Positions 1 to 10,324 are shown, numbered from the stretch's first letter. The stretch is 31,299 nt of DNA from Schoenoplectus triqueter (GCA_964058805.1 CAXKVV010001383.1:1-31299), one strand, 5' to 3'. Notes: generated by a model not told the origin, from the letters alone. Numbers and translations are program-made.

Positions 1-83
1 TTTTTATGTACCTGGATAGTTCAGAACCAATAGTAACTGGAAGATTAAGGAAGCTACAGATGAGAAGAAGAAAAAGGTTATAC

Positions 84-2050
84 CTGATCAGGATCCACTT
101 CCTTCAAGCCATCAGTATACCTGAACATTGGCAAAGAACAGAGTTCAACAAATAATACTGAATACGCCATGGCCCAATGCTGATACAGCTTTAGAACAAG
201 CAGTACTGACTTTAGCTGGTTGCAAGGCATCATTATTAATTTGAGTGACACTAAAAAATAAATCCAATAATCAAGTACAAAATAATTTAAAGAATGGAAC
301 AAAATAGATAACGACCATGTTTGGGTTGTAAAAGGGATGCTAAGCCAGATCAGTACCATACTAAAAGCACCTTACATGTATTCTATCATTTTCGCAAATG
401 TCTCTGTGCTCAAATCATGCTCTTCAAGAAAAGGAATGCTGTCATTCTCTGTGCTTCTATTGCATTCTTGAAATTCCATTGCCCTTGACAGCCTAGCCCT
501 AAAATATTCTGACCGGGCAGCAAGCACTACTTGGTGGCACCGAAAGACTCTATCCCCAACTTTTACATGAATATCTGTAAAGTCACATTGGCTTTTCTCC
601 TCTTGATTTGTACAGTTTTCAAGAGAAGCTTCTAGAATCCTTCGGAGGGCAGATGGAAGACGATCTTCCTCTGGCAAAGCTGAGCCTTGCAAAATAAACC
701 TCTTTTGGGAGTTATCTACCTCTCTTAAGGATTTGTAATCAGCATACTTCTGGTGTGCCATTTCTTTCTCTAGAATTCTCTGCAATCCCTCAACCTTGCA
801 GGCCTTGCATGTGCGTACTAGGTCCAGCATGTCGTCGACAGCCACTTCTAGCCGGTCGGAATAGAAAAAATGGAGAAGGCTGTGTAGAGCTCGATATGAC
901 AATTTTTGGCTGGAGAAGCGCACTTCAGTGCGGTTTCTCCAGTCTGTACTGAACTTTTGTTTGAAGAAAGGTGAACGTGCATATAGAATTGCACGGTGAG
1001 CCTCAATTGGTTGGCCATCTATGTAAAAGGTGATATCAGGTGGAAATAGGGTCGAGCTTGATACACTATCTGTCTGTTGACCTGAAGTACAGAAAAAAAT
1101 ATTCAAAAATAACAGTACAATGCAGGCAATCAACTAGACCTCTCAGAACAAACAGGTTTGGAACCAGTCAACAACCTGTGGCTCACCCAGTAGAAACATC
1201 AAGCAGAGAATTTCGACAGAAATCCAGATTAAATCTTTCTAATATGAACTGCACAAAGTATATGTAAGAAGATGATTTAATTTTGTGAACCTGCAATTCT
1301 TGCATAATCACTATTGCATTGCTCAAGATAACCCCTCTTATTCCCAGGACAAGTCAAAAAAACATCTCGTAGTGCTGCATTTAATGGTGCAAGAGGTGGT
1401 GGGCGTGCCTCATATGCTTTAAGCAGCCTTCTCACCCGCAAATTTAGTGCTGCATAGTGGCATCTACATTCAATTATAAAGAAAAATTAATGTGCTTTTA
1501 GCTAGTCTAGCAAATGTTAATTTGGCAGATTGGAACTCTATCACTGTTATTGTATACAGTGTGATGGTATGTTGTGAACTAAAAAGGTTTCCGATTACAT
1601 TTGAGACAGTGTCCAGCATAAACTAGAGTTAAATTAAATGTAAAATGGTCAAAATTTGCCAGACATATAGTTAATCGGACAAAGTAAGACGCAATTCTCT
1701 AATACTCTATTGAAGCAATTATGAGAGAACAACCTATCCCCATCGAAGGTTCTCTCCGAGCACACAGCTCCAGCCTCGAGCAACAGCCGTGCCGCCTCGA
1801 AGTGGCCAGCGAGACACGCATAGTACAAGGCGACGGAGTCCCACCTATCTCGGAGGTTTACATTAGCGCCGCCTTCGATTAGGGTTTTCAGGCGGTCGAC
1901 ATCGCCGGCGCGCGCAGCCTCGTAGAGGTCTCCTGCTGGGACCTTCTTTAGAGGAATTGAGGGGTGAAGATCGTCTGGCTCGAGATCGATGTCGAGGTCT
2001 AGTGCGTCGAGCTCCGGTTCGATCTGAACCGGTGATCGCCGGTCTGACAT
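84..2050 (-). CDS. Ankyrin repeat and double BTB/POZ domain protein, 5' four exons (gene continues past the left edge)
   Basis: Four exons can be joined on the minus strand: 1734-2050, 1291-1463, 376-1081 and 84-120. Phases agree and every intron inside the window starts GT and ends AG, giving 411 codons open at the left edge. The start is the first ATG of an acidic N-terminus ([20 protein letters not shown]). Residues 40-105 form ankyrin repeats ([20 protein letters not shown]). Residues about 175-276 form a first BTB/POZ domain ([18 protein letters not shown]). A second BTB begins near residue 329 ([20 protein letters not shown]) and runs on through [17 protein letters not shown] across the exon 3/4 junction. 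The order matches the plant family of Arabidopsis At2g04740 and animal ABTB1, from memory. BTB proteins commonly act as CUL3 adaptors or scaffolds; that role is inferred. The rest of the second BTB and the C-terminus lie outside the window. The first donor (AG|GTTGTT) is weak; the third (AT|GTAAGG) is strong. Confidence 0.92.
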
Positions 2051-2330
2051 TGCTATCAGTTCAGTTGGTCACTTGGTCGCGTTGAAGTGTTAGGATTGGG
2101 AAGGCGGGCGTCAGAAAAACCGACCGGAACCGGCCGAGAGTATTAGTTTGGTTGGATATATAATATATCAAATGAACGGCTTAGATCTGATGTTTCGTTT
2201 CAGTGGAAGGAAGTTAAAAGCGGTAGATAAGATAACTAGATAGTCTAGATTCTATCAGTCCAGATAACCTCATATCCGTTGCTGATCAAATTGAACCGTC
2301 TTGTTTTGGATATTAAAAGGTATAAACACT

Positions 2331-2465
2331 AAATATTTGCATATTTTATATCCAATAAAAAGTTTTACGCAAAATATTTGCATATTTTATATCCAATAAA
2401 AAGTTTTACGCAAAATATTTGCATATTTTATATCCAATAAAAAGTTTTACGCAAAATATTTGCAT
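2331..2465. repeat. 41-bp tandem repeat, about 3.3 copies
   Basis: Units start at 2331, 2372, 2413 and 2454 with AAATATTTGCATATTTTATA and end AGTTTTACGCA. The three full copies are virtually identical, which implies recent expansion. More degenerate AAATATTT-rich sequence continues to about 2620. It lies about 280 bp upstream of the BTB gene start codon. Confidence 0.9.
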
Positions 2466-2638
2466 TGATTATACTAAACATTTATACTAATTATATCATA
2501 TAAAAAACTAAAATTTGCACTAATTACATCATATTTAAAAGTGATTATACAAAATATTTACATTGATCATATCATAATAAAAAATATTTATACTAAATAT
2601 TTACATTAATTATAATAAGTGTTTTTATAAAAAAATTT

Positions 2639-3479
2639 AAGAAGGGATCGGTTGATAATGGTTATCTTAACAATGAATATTCAAATAAATATAAAACAAA
2701 TCATAAAATTAGAAAAAAAAAATACTTTATAGATATCTTATTCTACATATAGATTGATGGTAGGAGTATCAATGCGTCGGGTGAGATTCGGATTGGATCA
2801 TCATTATTTTATTAATTTTCTTGATTCGATCTGAACCCGACTCGATTACATTCGGACCAAAAAATCTTGACCCGTACTTAATCCAACCCGATCTGTACAA
2901 AATAATTAAATATTTATTAACTATTTTATATTATTTAAAGTAATTAAATATAAATTAATTTATAAATAATCTTAATTAGTGTATAATTAATATATATTTA
3001 AACTTTAATTAGTACTAAATTAAAAAATTACTTCAAAAAAATATAATTAATTGGGTCGGGTCGAGTTGATCCGAACCCGACCGATTCGATTCAAAAAAAT
3101 TATATCCGTACCCGATCCATTTATCTTCGGGTCATGTCAGGTCTGGTCGGGTCAATAATTGACACCCCTAATTGATGGTCATTCAAATTTCATGCAATTT
3201 TATTATCGTTTGATAGTCCATAAAAGACTATAAATTTTTTATGCAATTTGCGATTATTCTAATTTAACGGTATTTAATGAACTATCAGACGATAATGAAA
3301 TTTGAATAACCATCAATCTATAAGTAAAATAACATATCTATAAAAAAAATTATTTTTAAAATTTTTTATATTTATTTAAATATCCATAAAATTGTCAAGA
3401 TATGGACTCAAAGCAACTGTATTGCTGCCTATTGTCAAATGATTATTCAATGCCACATTTTCAATTGACAATCCCTTTA
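2639..3479. mobile_element. Foldback MITE (family F1), copy 1, interrupted by a hAT-type MITE
   Basis: The left end (AAGGGATCGGTTGATAATGG) and internal arms match the intact copy at 7924-8306. The paired arms read ATTGATGGTCATTCAAATTT and, inverted, AAATTTGAATAACCATCAAT. The inner arms flank a short centre near 3240. The right terminus is diverged; a possible end TCAATTGACAATCCCTTTA lies near 3460-3479, so that boundary is tentative. The element at 2761-3170 sits inside its left arm. Confidence 0.7.
2761..3170. mobile_element. hAT-type MITE (family H1), nested in the F1 foldback
   Basis: The left end TAGGAGTATCAAT and the inverted right end TAGGGGTGTCAAT form terminal repeats. An exact 8-bp duplication, ATTGATGG, flanks it at 2753-2760 and 3171-3178; 8 bp is the hAT signature. 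Subterminal regions are rich in CGGGTC/GACCCG motifs around an AT-rich core with no coding capacity. A relative lies at 23819-24248. Confidence 0.85.
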
Positions 3480-3887
3480 TATTAAAACGGTATCGCTGAA
3501 ATTTAGATGAAACTGTCATAATAATACTTTTGTAAATATTTTTTATTTTTTAGCAATTTTTTTTTTTACTTTCTTTCCTCTTCAGTCTCCACTGTTATTG
3601 CTGATGTGGCTTTCAAATGAATTATCAGCGTTGTGTCAATATTCGTGTGAAGCAAACCCCAATCAAAATCCATCCTAACAAAAAAGTAGAGTACAAAGCA
3701 TAAGCATTCACTCGGAACCCATCTAAAATTCTAATTTGCTGAATTATATGTTTTAGTGGGAGCATATTTGCTGCCCTGTTGGATCTGACACGGCCTGTAT
3801 CGATTTCTTGGGCCTCACTTTTTCCGATTATTTTCTTCTTGTCCTTGCTTTAGCATATTTTTTGGGTGCTGAAAGACTTGCTGAAGA
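3480..3887. other. AT-rich intergenic sequence, nothing recognised
   Basis: Contains a T-rich run near 3550-3575 and otherwise low-copy-looking sequence with no supported gene or repeat. Confidence 0.5.
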
Positions 3888-5160
3888 TAGAAGTATTTTG
3901 CAAACGGTCCGGGCCGGACCGGTTCGGTTCAAACCCGGACGGTTCATGGGTCAGGACGGTTCACGGTCCACAGGTCGGGACGGTTTACGGTCCACGGGTC
4001 GGGACGGTTTACGGTCCACGATTCATACGGGACGGTCCTAGACGGTCCAAACTCGGAAAAATCGAACATATCCCACTGTTGGCCACCGGGGGCCGGACCC
4101 CCACGTGAAGGTTCATTCCGGTCTGAATATTTTTTACAAATCGGAAAAAATAATAATTTATCATAATTTTAACTAATTCGAATTTTTTTTTCAATTGTTT
4201 AAAAATCTAATAATACTAAAAAATTAAAAATTTCCAAAAAAAATAAAATTTCATAAAATTATAAAAAATAATAAAAGTTGAAAAATAAATTTATCAATTT
4301 TTAAATAATAATTTTTATGGAATTAATTATATATTTTAAATTATTTAAAAATCGATTAATACTAAAAAAGACCAAAAAAATATAAAAATTTGTAAAATAA
4401 AATTTATATAATATTTTGAGTTACCTCCTCCTTGAACCCGGGTTTGGGACCAGCTATGTAAAAAGAAAATAGGCGGAGTTATAACTTTTTTTGTTAGTAA
4501 TGTTCAATAAAAAAAGAAATTAAAAAAACAATTAAAATTTAAAAAAAAATAGATAAAAAGATTGAAACGGTAAGAAATACCAAACTTTTAGAAGTCATTG
4601 TGCGTATACCATAAGTCGTTGTCTTGAATGTCGTATAAGCCGTCAGAATCATCTTTTAGAGGGATATCGGAGATATCGGTACCGTTTTCTTGAGTTTCTA
4701 TGACGGATGTTGCTACTTCAAATGTGATATCATATTTAATCCAATTAGTTTGAATCATGTTGATTTTAGTTTCTGTTTTTCTTTTAAAAGTTGTTACTGT
4801 CGTGTTTTTGGGTTTTGCCAATTTTCAGACTTTTCTGGAGAAGTTGGAATTAAGAAGCAGAATATGGCCCTGTCAAGACTCTCAGCAGCGACCAGACACA
4901 GGTGGGGGTGGGGGACGATGCGGAACGGGTGAGGGGTCCGGTCCGGGACGGGTAGGGGGTGGGGGACGGTCCAGTCCACGGGTTCGCACGGGACGGATCT
5001 ACACGGTCCGGTTTTGGGTGAAGGGAGAACCGGCCCGTTGGACCGGACCAAAGTAAGACACGGGACAGGTACGGATTCGACCACGGTCTGTTCCCGTCCG
5101 GTTCACGATCACGGGACGGTCCAGGACGGGTTGGACCGGCCAGTCCATTTCAAAACTCTA
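3888..5160. mobile_element. hAT-like element with GC-rich subterminal GGTCC/GGACGG repeats
   Basis: The left end (TTTTGCAAACGGTCCGGGCC) and the inverted right end (TTTTGAAATGGACTGGCC) are imperfect inverted repeats. Both ends carry many GGACGGT/ACCGTCC motifs (3900-4060 and 4920-5150) around a very AT-rich core. TGAAG occurs at both flanks (3882-3886 and 5164-5168), compatible with a decayed 8-bp target duplication. A 77-codon minus-strand reading frame at 4588-4821 lies inside. It is acidic and unlike low-complexity repeat, and could be a remnant of a transposase first exon, but I cannot assign it. Class is inferred from end structure. Confidence 0.6.
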
Positions 5161-5950
5161 GATTGAAGCAATCCTTGCCTTCGACACGTGTACAGTGTGG
5201 CTTAGCTGATTGTGTGTGTGTCACGCTTTTATTGTCTGCACAGCTAGCTTGGGACCAAGATCTCACTAATACGATGGCATAAGTAATTAATGATTTTCCT
5301 CCTTATCATGTAACAAAAAGAGAAATTCATTGCCAACTTAACACTATATAATTCTGCTTAAATGTTAGAGGAATTCTTTTTATATAAGAAAGATGATAGT
5401 TAAATTCTAAAATTTAATAAATATCCGTAAAAAATTCTATTTAAATTTTAAACTTGCGATTTTTCACACACAAATATTGTCTTTTTACCATTAAAATTCC
5501 TCCTGTATGGTGAAATTTCTTATCATTCATATTTGCTTGAATTTTGGCATCTTCAATTCCATTTTATGACATGTATATATTCAAGTAATAGAAACTTCTA
5601 AGTTATAATTCGGATTAGATATGCTGCTATGTATTTCAGATATATAAAAAAAAATTCTTAAATCTCTCAAAATCGTTAAGAAGGAAATGCCAAAAACATT
5701 GTAAAATTAATGGGTTTGTAATATTTAATTATTTGTTGTAGCAGACAAACACTTGATTAATCAAATTAACAAGAGAAAAAAGCATCATAACATAGAGCGA
5801 TCAAGAAAGAGAAACATTATATTAACGGAATTTTTCAGCTCCCTTCATATATTTATCACTAAGCTTAGTTACGGAAGATAATTCTGGTAAACAGATACAA
5901 CTGTGGAAATACATCTAAGCCATTTTCCACCTCTTTCATAGTTTAGCTCT
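5161..5950. other. Intergenic sequence downstream of the glycine-rich protein gene
   Basis: AT-rich, with a short (GT)n tract near 5211-5220. No gene, inverted repeat or duplicated block is supported. Confidence 0.5.
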
Positions 5951-5956
5951 TTTATT
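5951..5956 (-). terminator. Candidate polyadenylation signal of the glycine-rich protein gene
   Basis: AATAAA on the minus strand, about 90 bp beyond the stop codon at 6046. Position and sequence suit a plant near-upstream element, but plant signals are loose. Confidence 0.4.
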
Positions 5957-6045
5957 CCTATATTCACAAAACATGCGCTCCTCAACTAGTAAACTCTCTG
6001 TTTACATTATTTTAGCTCTTTTATATGTGATCCATGTAGAGCTCC

Positions 6046-7057
6046 TCAATTCTTTACCTCTCCTTGCTTCACAGTTTTAGGATCCACCTTAGCCTCCTTT
6101 TTATTGGACTCCGTTCTTTTTGCCTCCGTCTCGGAGCGGCTGAGCTCAGGGTTGTTAGCGATCTCTTCGGCCGTACAACAATGACCATGACACCAGTGAT
6201 GACAATAACCACCACCTCCACCTCCACCGCCACCGCCATATCTTTGCGTATCGACAACGTCCTTTCCTCCAAATAATTGTGCCATCTCTTGTGGTGTGCA
6301 GCAATGTTTACCGCACCAGTAATGGCAGCCGTGTCCTCCTCCACCCCAACCGCCGCCACCATATCCTTGTGTTCCAACAAGGTTGACCTTTCCTCCGGTT
6401 AAACGTTCAACTTCTTGTGGTGTGCAACAACGCTTACCACACCAGTAATGACAACCATGTCCTCCTCCGCCGTATCCTTGGGGACCAATTGAAGCCTCTG
6501 GTTTTGCATTGGTTGCTTCTTTATCTTCGGTTGTCATCTCCACATCCCTTTTGAAGTTAGCCATCTCCTCGGGTGATCTGCAACAATGATGACCGCACCA
6601 GTAATGGCAACCGCCACCCCATCCGCCACCATGGCCACCACCGCCCCATCCTCCACCATGGCCACCGCCACCGCCACCGCCACCCCAGCCTCCACCGCCC
6701 CAACCGCCTCCATGGCGACCTCCACCCCAGCCACCACCGCCCCAGCCGCCTCCACCCCAGCCTCCACCGCCCCAGCCACCTCCGCCCCAGTGACCCCATC
6801 CACCACCACCGCCATGTGTTTCTGGATGTGCTGGTTTAACATCAGCAGATGTCTTTTGATCTATAAGTTAACAGCATATAACTTAATTAATTAATTTCAT
6901 AAAATAACAGAGAAAGAAACTATGTAAATAAAAATTAAGAGTTTACTTTCACCAATGAAGCACTAAGCCACTAACCTTTCTGTTGAGCATCTCCTTCAGC
7001 AAGGAGAGATGCTAGCAAGAGAACTGCAACCACTAGTAGAGTTCTATTAAAAGCCAT
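6046..7057 (-). CDS. Secreted glycine-rich protein with four CHxWC-x3-CC modules
   Basis: Two exons, 6976-7057 and 6046-6860, join in frame across a GT-AG intron (6861-6975) to give 298 residues. Exon 1 encodes a signal peptide, MAFNRTLLVVAVLLLASLLA, with likely cleavage after EGDA near residue 24. Exon 2 opens with a short spacer, then Gly-rich WGGGG-type repeats to about residue 111. Four cysteine modules follow, starting near residues 112, 164, 206 and 247: CHYWCGHHCC, CHYWCGKRCC, CHYWCGKHCC and CHHWCHGHCC. Each is followed by an acidic helix-like stretch (PQEMAQLFGG in module 3). The tail is charged, ending KQGEVKN. A TATA box lies upstream. Glycine-rich secreted proteins are commonly wall or apoplast components; a role for the His/Cys modules, such as metal binding or disulfide cross-linking, is inference. 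I do not recognise the exact subfamily. Frames antisense to it are composition shadows. Confidence 0.85.
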
Positions 7058-7173
7058 GATGGAATCGTAACCAAACAAATTGTTTCAGGATTTTAGTACA
7101 AGCAGAGAAGAAGAGCTGCGTATCTTTCTCTGGATGGATGCTACCTCATGGATAGAACTGTGCGCATCAGGAC

Positions 7174-7181
7174 TATTTATA
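7174..7181 (-). promoter_or_regulatory. TATA box of the glycine-rich protein gene
   Basis: Minus-strand TATAAATA, about 117 bp upstream of the start codon at 7057. This predicts transcription starting near 7140-7150 with a 5' leader of about 90 nt. Confidence 0.7.
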
Positions 7182-7221
7182 GAAGGAAAACACTTTGATA
7201 TATACGGACTGATCATCCGTT

Positions 7222-7234
7222 ATACGATCCGTAT
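7222..7234. promoter_or_regulatory. Near-palindromic ATACGATCCGTAT motif in the promoter
   Basis: Lies about 45 bp upstream of the TATA box in a cluster of ATACGGA/TCCGTAT sequences (7200-7236). The same 13-mer occurs inverted at 12275-12287. A regulatory role is speculative. Confidence 0.3.
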
Positions 7235-7399
7235 ACTTTTATTTTTCTCTCTCGAGGGGAGACCTTATGAAGACTCGAGGGTTTTGGAGACCGCATGTAA
7301 GACACGAGAGCTTAACTACATCTACATGCGCCCCTGGTTAATGAGTAATTTATTTTTCTGTTTTGTTATCCGTCCTCCGTTAGTGGAGATTGACTGGAA

Positions 7400-7799
7400 C
7401 ACAGTTTTAAAATATAGATTTCAATATATGTGCGGTTGACTACTAATCACATAGCACATATGCGGTATATGAGTATATATGTGGTTCAATATGCGAATTA
7501 CATATATGTGGATATGTATTCTAAATTTTTTTTATAATATTTGAATCTATTATTTATTTTTGAAGAATTTTAATATAAAATAAGAAAAATATAATAATAT
7601 ATTAATATAATTTTGAATATTTTTGTATGAAAAATGGCATATAATTAATTTTATAGGTTTAATACGATAAATATTTTAAAAAATAACGAGCATTGTTAAT
7701 TATGCGGATGAATAATCTTATGCATGCAGTATAGCACCGCATAAGCATAAGTATAAACAGACCACATATGTGGCCATGCGACCACATTTTAAAACAATG
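7400..7799. mobile_element. hAT-type MITE (family H2), 400 bp
   Basis: The left end CACAGTTTTAAAAT and the inverted right end CATTGTTTTAAAAT are terminal repeats. An 8-bp duplication flanks it with one mismatch: GACTGGAA at 7392-7399 and GACTGAAA at 7800-7807. Subterminal ATATGTGCGG/CCACATATGTGG repeats surround an AT-rich core. No coding sequence. Confidence 0.8.
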
Positions 7800-7906
7800 G
7801 ACTGAAATATTTATGGAATCGGTGGTGTTTCACTAATCATCCAATCAGTCTTGTTTTACTAGCTTTGATGAAACTTATTGTCATTCAGCTGACATTTTAT
7901 TTTAAT

Positions 7907-8669
7907 TCTTAATATATAAAGAGGAGAGGGGATTAGTTGACAATGGATTATTTTGTCAACCTTAACAATGGACTTCTGGATAAATACATAAAAAAATTTA
8001 AAAAAAAATTATAAATGTGTTCTCATACTTATGGATTGATAGTCATTAAAATTTCATACAATTTTATTATCGTTTGATAGTCCATCAAAGACCGTTAAAT
8101 TAGAACCGTTGCAAATTGCATAAAAATTTGATATCCTTTGATGGACTATTAAACGATATTAAAATTTCATGAAATTTAAATGACCATCAATCCATAGGTA
8201 TAAGAACATATCTATAAAAAAATCTATTTTTAATATATTTTTATATTTATTTAGAGGCCCATTATCAAGATTGTCAAAATAACTCATTATCAACCGATCC
8301 CTTCTCTATAAAGAGAGTTAAAATTTTGAACTTTTCAAATATGACACATCATTATTTTTCTCCACCATTGATTTTATTTAAATTTTTTCATCTTCTTGAA
8401 TTCAAAGATTCATATAAAATAATATGTAATATATTTAAGATGAAACTTAACTCTTAAAGTGATCTATTTTTTTATATGATCATTTATAGATTATTATGTG
8501 TTTACTTATATTATTTATTATTATAATTATCATTATTACTTAGTATTTGAAAATATTATGTCTAAATTTTCTTCAATTAAAATTAAAATAAATATATATT
8601 TAAAAAATCATATTATTAATATTTATTTGAGGACTATATTATCGGATGAAATCCGAGTTATAGCATTAG
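7907..8669 (+). mobile_element. Nonautonomous Helitron-like element (family HEL), copy 1, carrying a nested MITE
   Basis: The 5' end reads TCTTAATATATAAAGAG. The 3' end has a short hairpin, CGGATGAAATCCG, followed about 13 nt later by TTAG|T, a decayed CTRR end. Subtracting the nested element 7924-8306 and one 9-bp duplication leaves about 371 bp, close to the 377 bp of copy 2 (22883-23259). Both copies share long internal blocks such as AATATTATGTCTAAATTTT and GAGGACTATATTATC. The base 5' of TC is T in both copies rather than the expected A, so the 5' boundary is tentative. Confidence 0.7.
7924..8306. mobile_element. Foldback MITE (family F1), copy 2, intact, MULE-like
   Basis: Long inverted arms: GAGAGGGGATTAGTTGACAA on the left, and inverted GAGAAGGGATCGGTTGATAA on the right. 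An exact 9-bp duplication, TATAAAGAG, flanks it at 7915-7923 and 8307-8315. Nine bp plus long inverted repeats fits Mutator-like MITEs. It has inserted into the 5' end of the Helitron. No coding capacity. Confidence 0.85.
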
Positions 8670-9333
8670 TTTACATAATAATTATATGATTAAAATAAGA
8701 CTTAAAACTAACTTTGATCTTAACACCACAGGACACCCCAGAATATGAATATATATAGCTATCTAAAATATATTGTAGTAGATACTATGCATACGTGCTA
8801 TATGGCTATGAAATTATACATATTTAATACAGCCCGGACCGAGCGTAGGCCAACCGGGACGAATCTGATTCATCTAAATCTCAACTAAAATTAACCATTC
8901 ATTTCCTGAAAAGATATAATTGTTAAAGTTCAAATAGTTTGTATACAATTTAAAAGTAAAATCATTTAAACTTTAATAATCATTAACAATATGTTTCTAT
9001 TGAATACATAAATGATTATAGTTGATAAATATGAGATGGACAGTAAAAATAGTAGACAATAAGTTAAACAGGTTGATATTTTAATTAAATAATATATTAT
9101 ATATTTTTATTTATATTAAATAATATATATTTTATTAATGATATCGCAACTTATAAATGAAAAAAATAAAAAGTATAATAATAATTTCACATTAATTATG
9201 ATAATTGTTGTACTAAATACCTTCTTTGATTTGTCAATTTGTAAAATAATATTGAATTTTACAATTTGCCTTGTTTGAGTTTTGTATAGGGATTAAAATA
9301 CAAAATGAATTAGTGCACAAGAACCAAGACTAA
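8670..9333. other. AT-rich intergenic sequence, nothing recognised
   Basis: A small GC-richer patch (about 8832-8862) contains CCCGGACCGAGCGTAGGCC. No gene or repeat boundary is supported. Confidence 0.45.
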
Positions 9334-9459
9334 TGATGGGATACAAGAGTTTAATCGAGACTGCACAACCCAGATCTAGATTTAGTTAGAATCAAACTGG
9401 GTTGAATTTATTAAGATAAATTAAGCTTAAACAACAAAGAAAAATATTTCTACCCAGCA

Positions 9460-9705
9460 AATTGTTATAATGGTTCAGTAACCGTTATAACGGTTCATCT
9501 CAATACTCAAAAATATTCTAAGATAGAAAAGTTCTCAAAGAGCCAGAGTGAATCGTTGTGTAACGGTTAAGTAATCGTTGCAACGGTTTGGAAATCGTTA
9601 ACGGTTGATCAAATCGTTATAATGTTTCAGCTCAATAAGGTCCAACGACTATCATTTCTAAGTCGTTATAACGATTCCCAAATCGTTATAACGGTTCATA
9701 CTGAA
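9460..9705 (+). promoter_or_regulatory. Cluster of palindromic CGTTATAACGGTTC motifs
   Basis: Versions occur near 9467, 9482, 9552, 9576, 9596, 9614, 9662 and 9681. Each holds an AACGG or CGTT core and several are CGTTATAACG palindromes. AACGG-type cores are known MYB-class binding sites; the role here is inferred. Confidence 0.4.
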
Positions 9706-9974
9706 AATAGTTTGTTCACCTGTTTCAGAAGATCTATTTTAAAATGATCACCTCTCTCACTGATTAGTAACTGATCCATCTAGCTAAATCATTCTTTTCT
9801 GAGAGTTTACTAGCCAAAAATAAAGTGAGAGAGATAAACCAAGAGATAGAAATACTTAATTAGCCAAATCCTTGTTTAACTCAATCTAGTTTCTCTTCAT
9901 TCTTCCAACTTGATCCTTCGTGATCTACTCTCCTTGTAAACTGTTTTGAGCTGTAGTGCTCATAATTTTGGTAT

Positions 9975-10055
9975 GTGTTGTCACTCACATTTCTTGAGTG
10001 TATTGTCACTCACTTTTTGTTTTAAGTGTGTTGTCACTCACATTTTTTAATGCGT
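9975..10055 (+). repeat. Four degenerate TTGTCACTC direct repeats
   Basis: Four occurrences of GTTGTCACTC or ATTGTCACTC at roughly 22-28 bp intervals, inside the probable LTR. Confidence 0.7.
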
Positions 10056-10324
10056 TGTCACTCTTGTTACCGATAGGCTTGGTAGCTCATTTTTGTGTAA
10101 GGTATCAAGTTCTACAAGTGTAAAACTATTTTTTAGTGTTTCGGCTCAATCTCAATTATGAGAGGCTAGGAGTCCCGAAGACGTAGGCATTGTAAGCCGA
10201 ATTGTGTTACATCTTGTGTTCTTGTTTGATCTTTTTTTTTTCTCTCTCTCATTTCTTTGATTGCTATATTCTTGTGAGTATTGAATTGAATTAAATTATC
10301 TTCCGTTGCCATTACAATTGAACA

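Larger units (their letters stand above)
9334..10324 (+). mobile_element. Probable solo LTR of a Copia-type retrotransposon
   Basis: A block of about 990 bp starts TGATGGGATAC and ends TTGAACA, flanked by ACTAA and CTAAA, a weak 5-bp duplication. The 3' part (10150-10260) resembles plant Copia R-U5 from memory: a CCCGAAGACGTAGGC region, then TTGTGTTACATCTTGTGTTC and a pyrimidine-rich stretch. No primer binding site, gag or pol follows, hence solo LTR. The U3-like part (9460-9710) carries repeated CGTTATAACGGTTC motifs; 9975-10055 carries four TTGTCACTC repeats. Boundaries and family are uncertain. Confidence 0.5.

Noticed and set aside
1..66. Possible fifth BTB exon between a TCTGTAG acceptor and a CCAG|GTACAT donor near the left edge
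   Set aside because: The enclosed sequence does not continue the BTB domain as expected after VDPDQ, so the next exon is more likely outside the window.
755..1267. Plus-strand frames opposite exon 3 and intron 2 of the BTB gene
   Set aside because: The opposite strand encodes clear BTB domains with matching splice phases, so these are shadows.
6534..6842. Ala/Val-rich and Arg/Trp-rich minus-strand frames starting with internal ATGs
   Set aside because: They are frame shifts of the same Gly-rich exon. Only the third frame continues from the signal-peptide exon and contains the CHYWC modules.
6573..6894. Pro/Thr/Ala- or His-rich plus-strand reading frames opposite the glycine-rich gene
   Set aside because: They are antisense readings of GGN-rich codons. 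The minus strand has the signal peptide, a spliced intron in phase, a TATA box and conserved Cys modules.
7080..7439. 119-codon plus-strand reading frame overlapping the GRP promoter
   Set aside because: It runs across the TATA box and into the end of a MITE. No domain or splice evidence.
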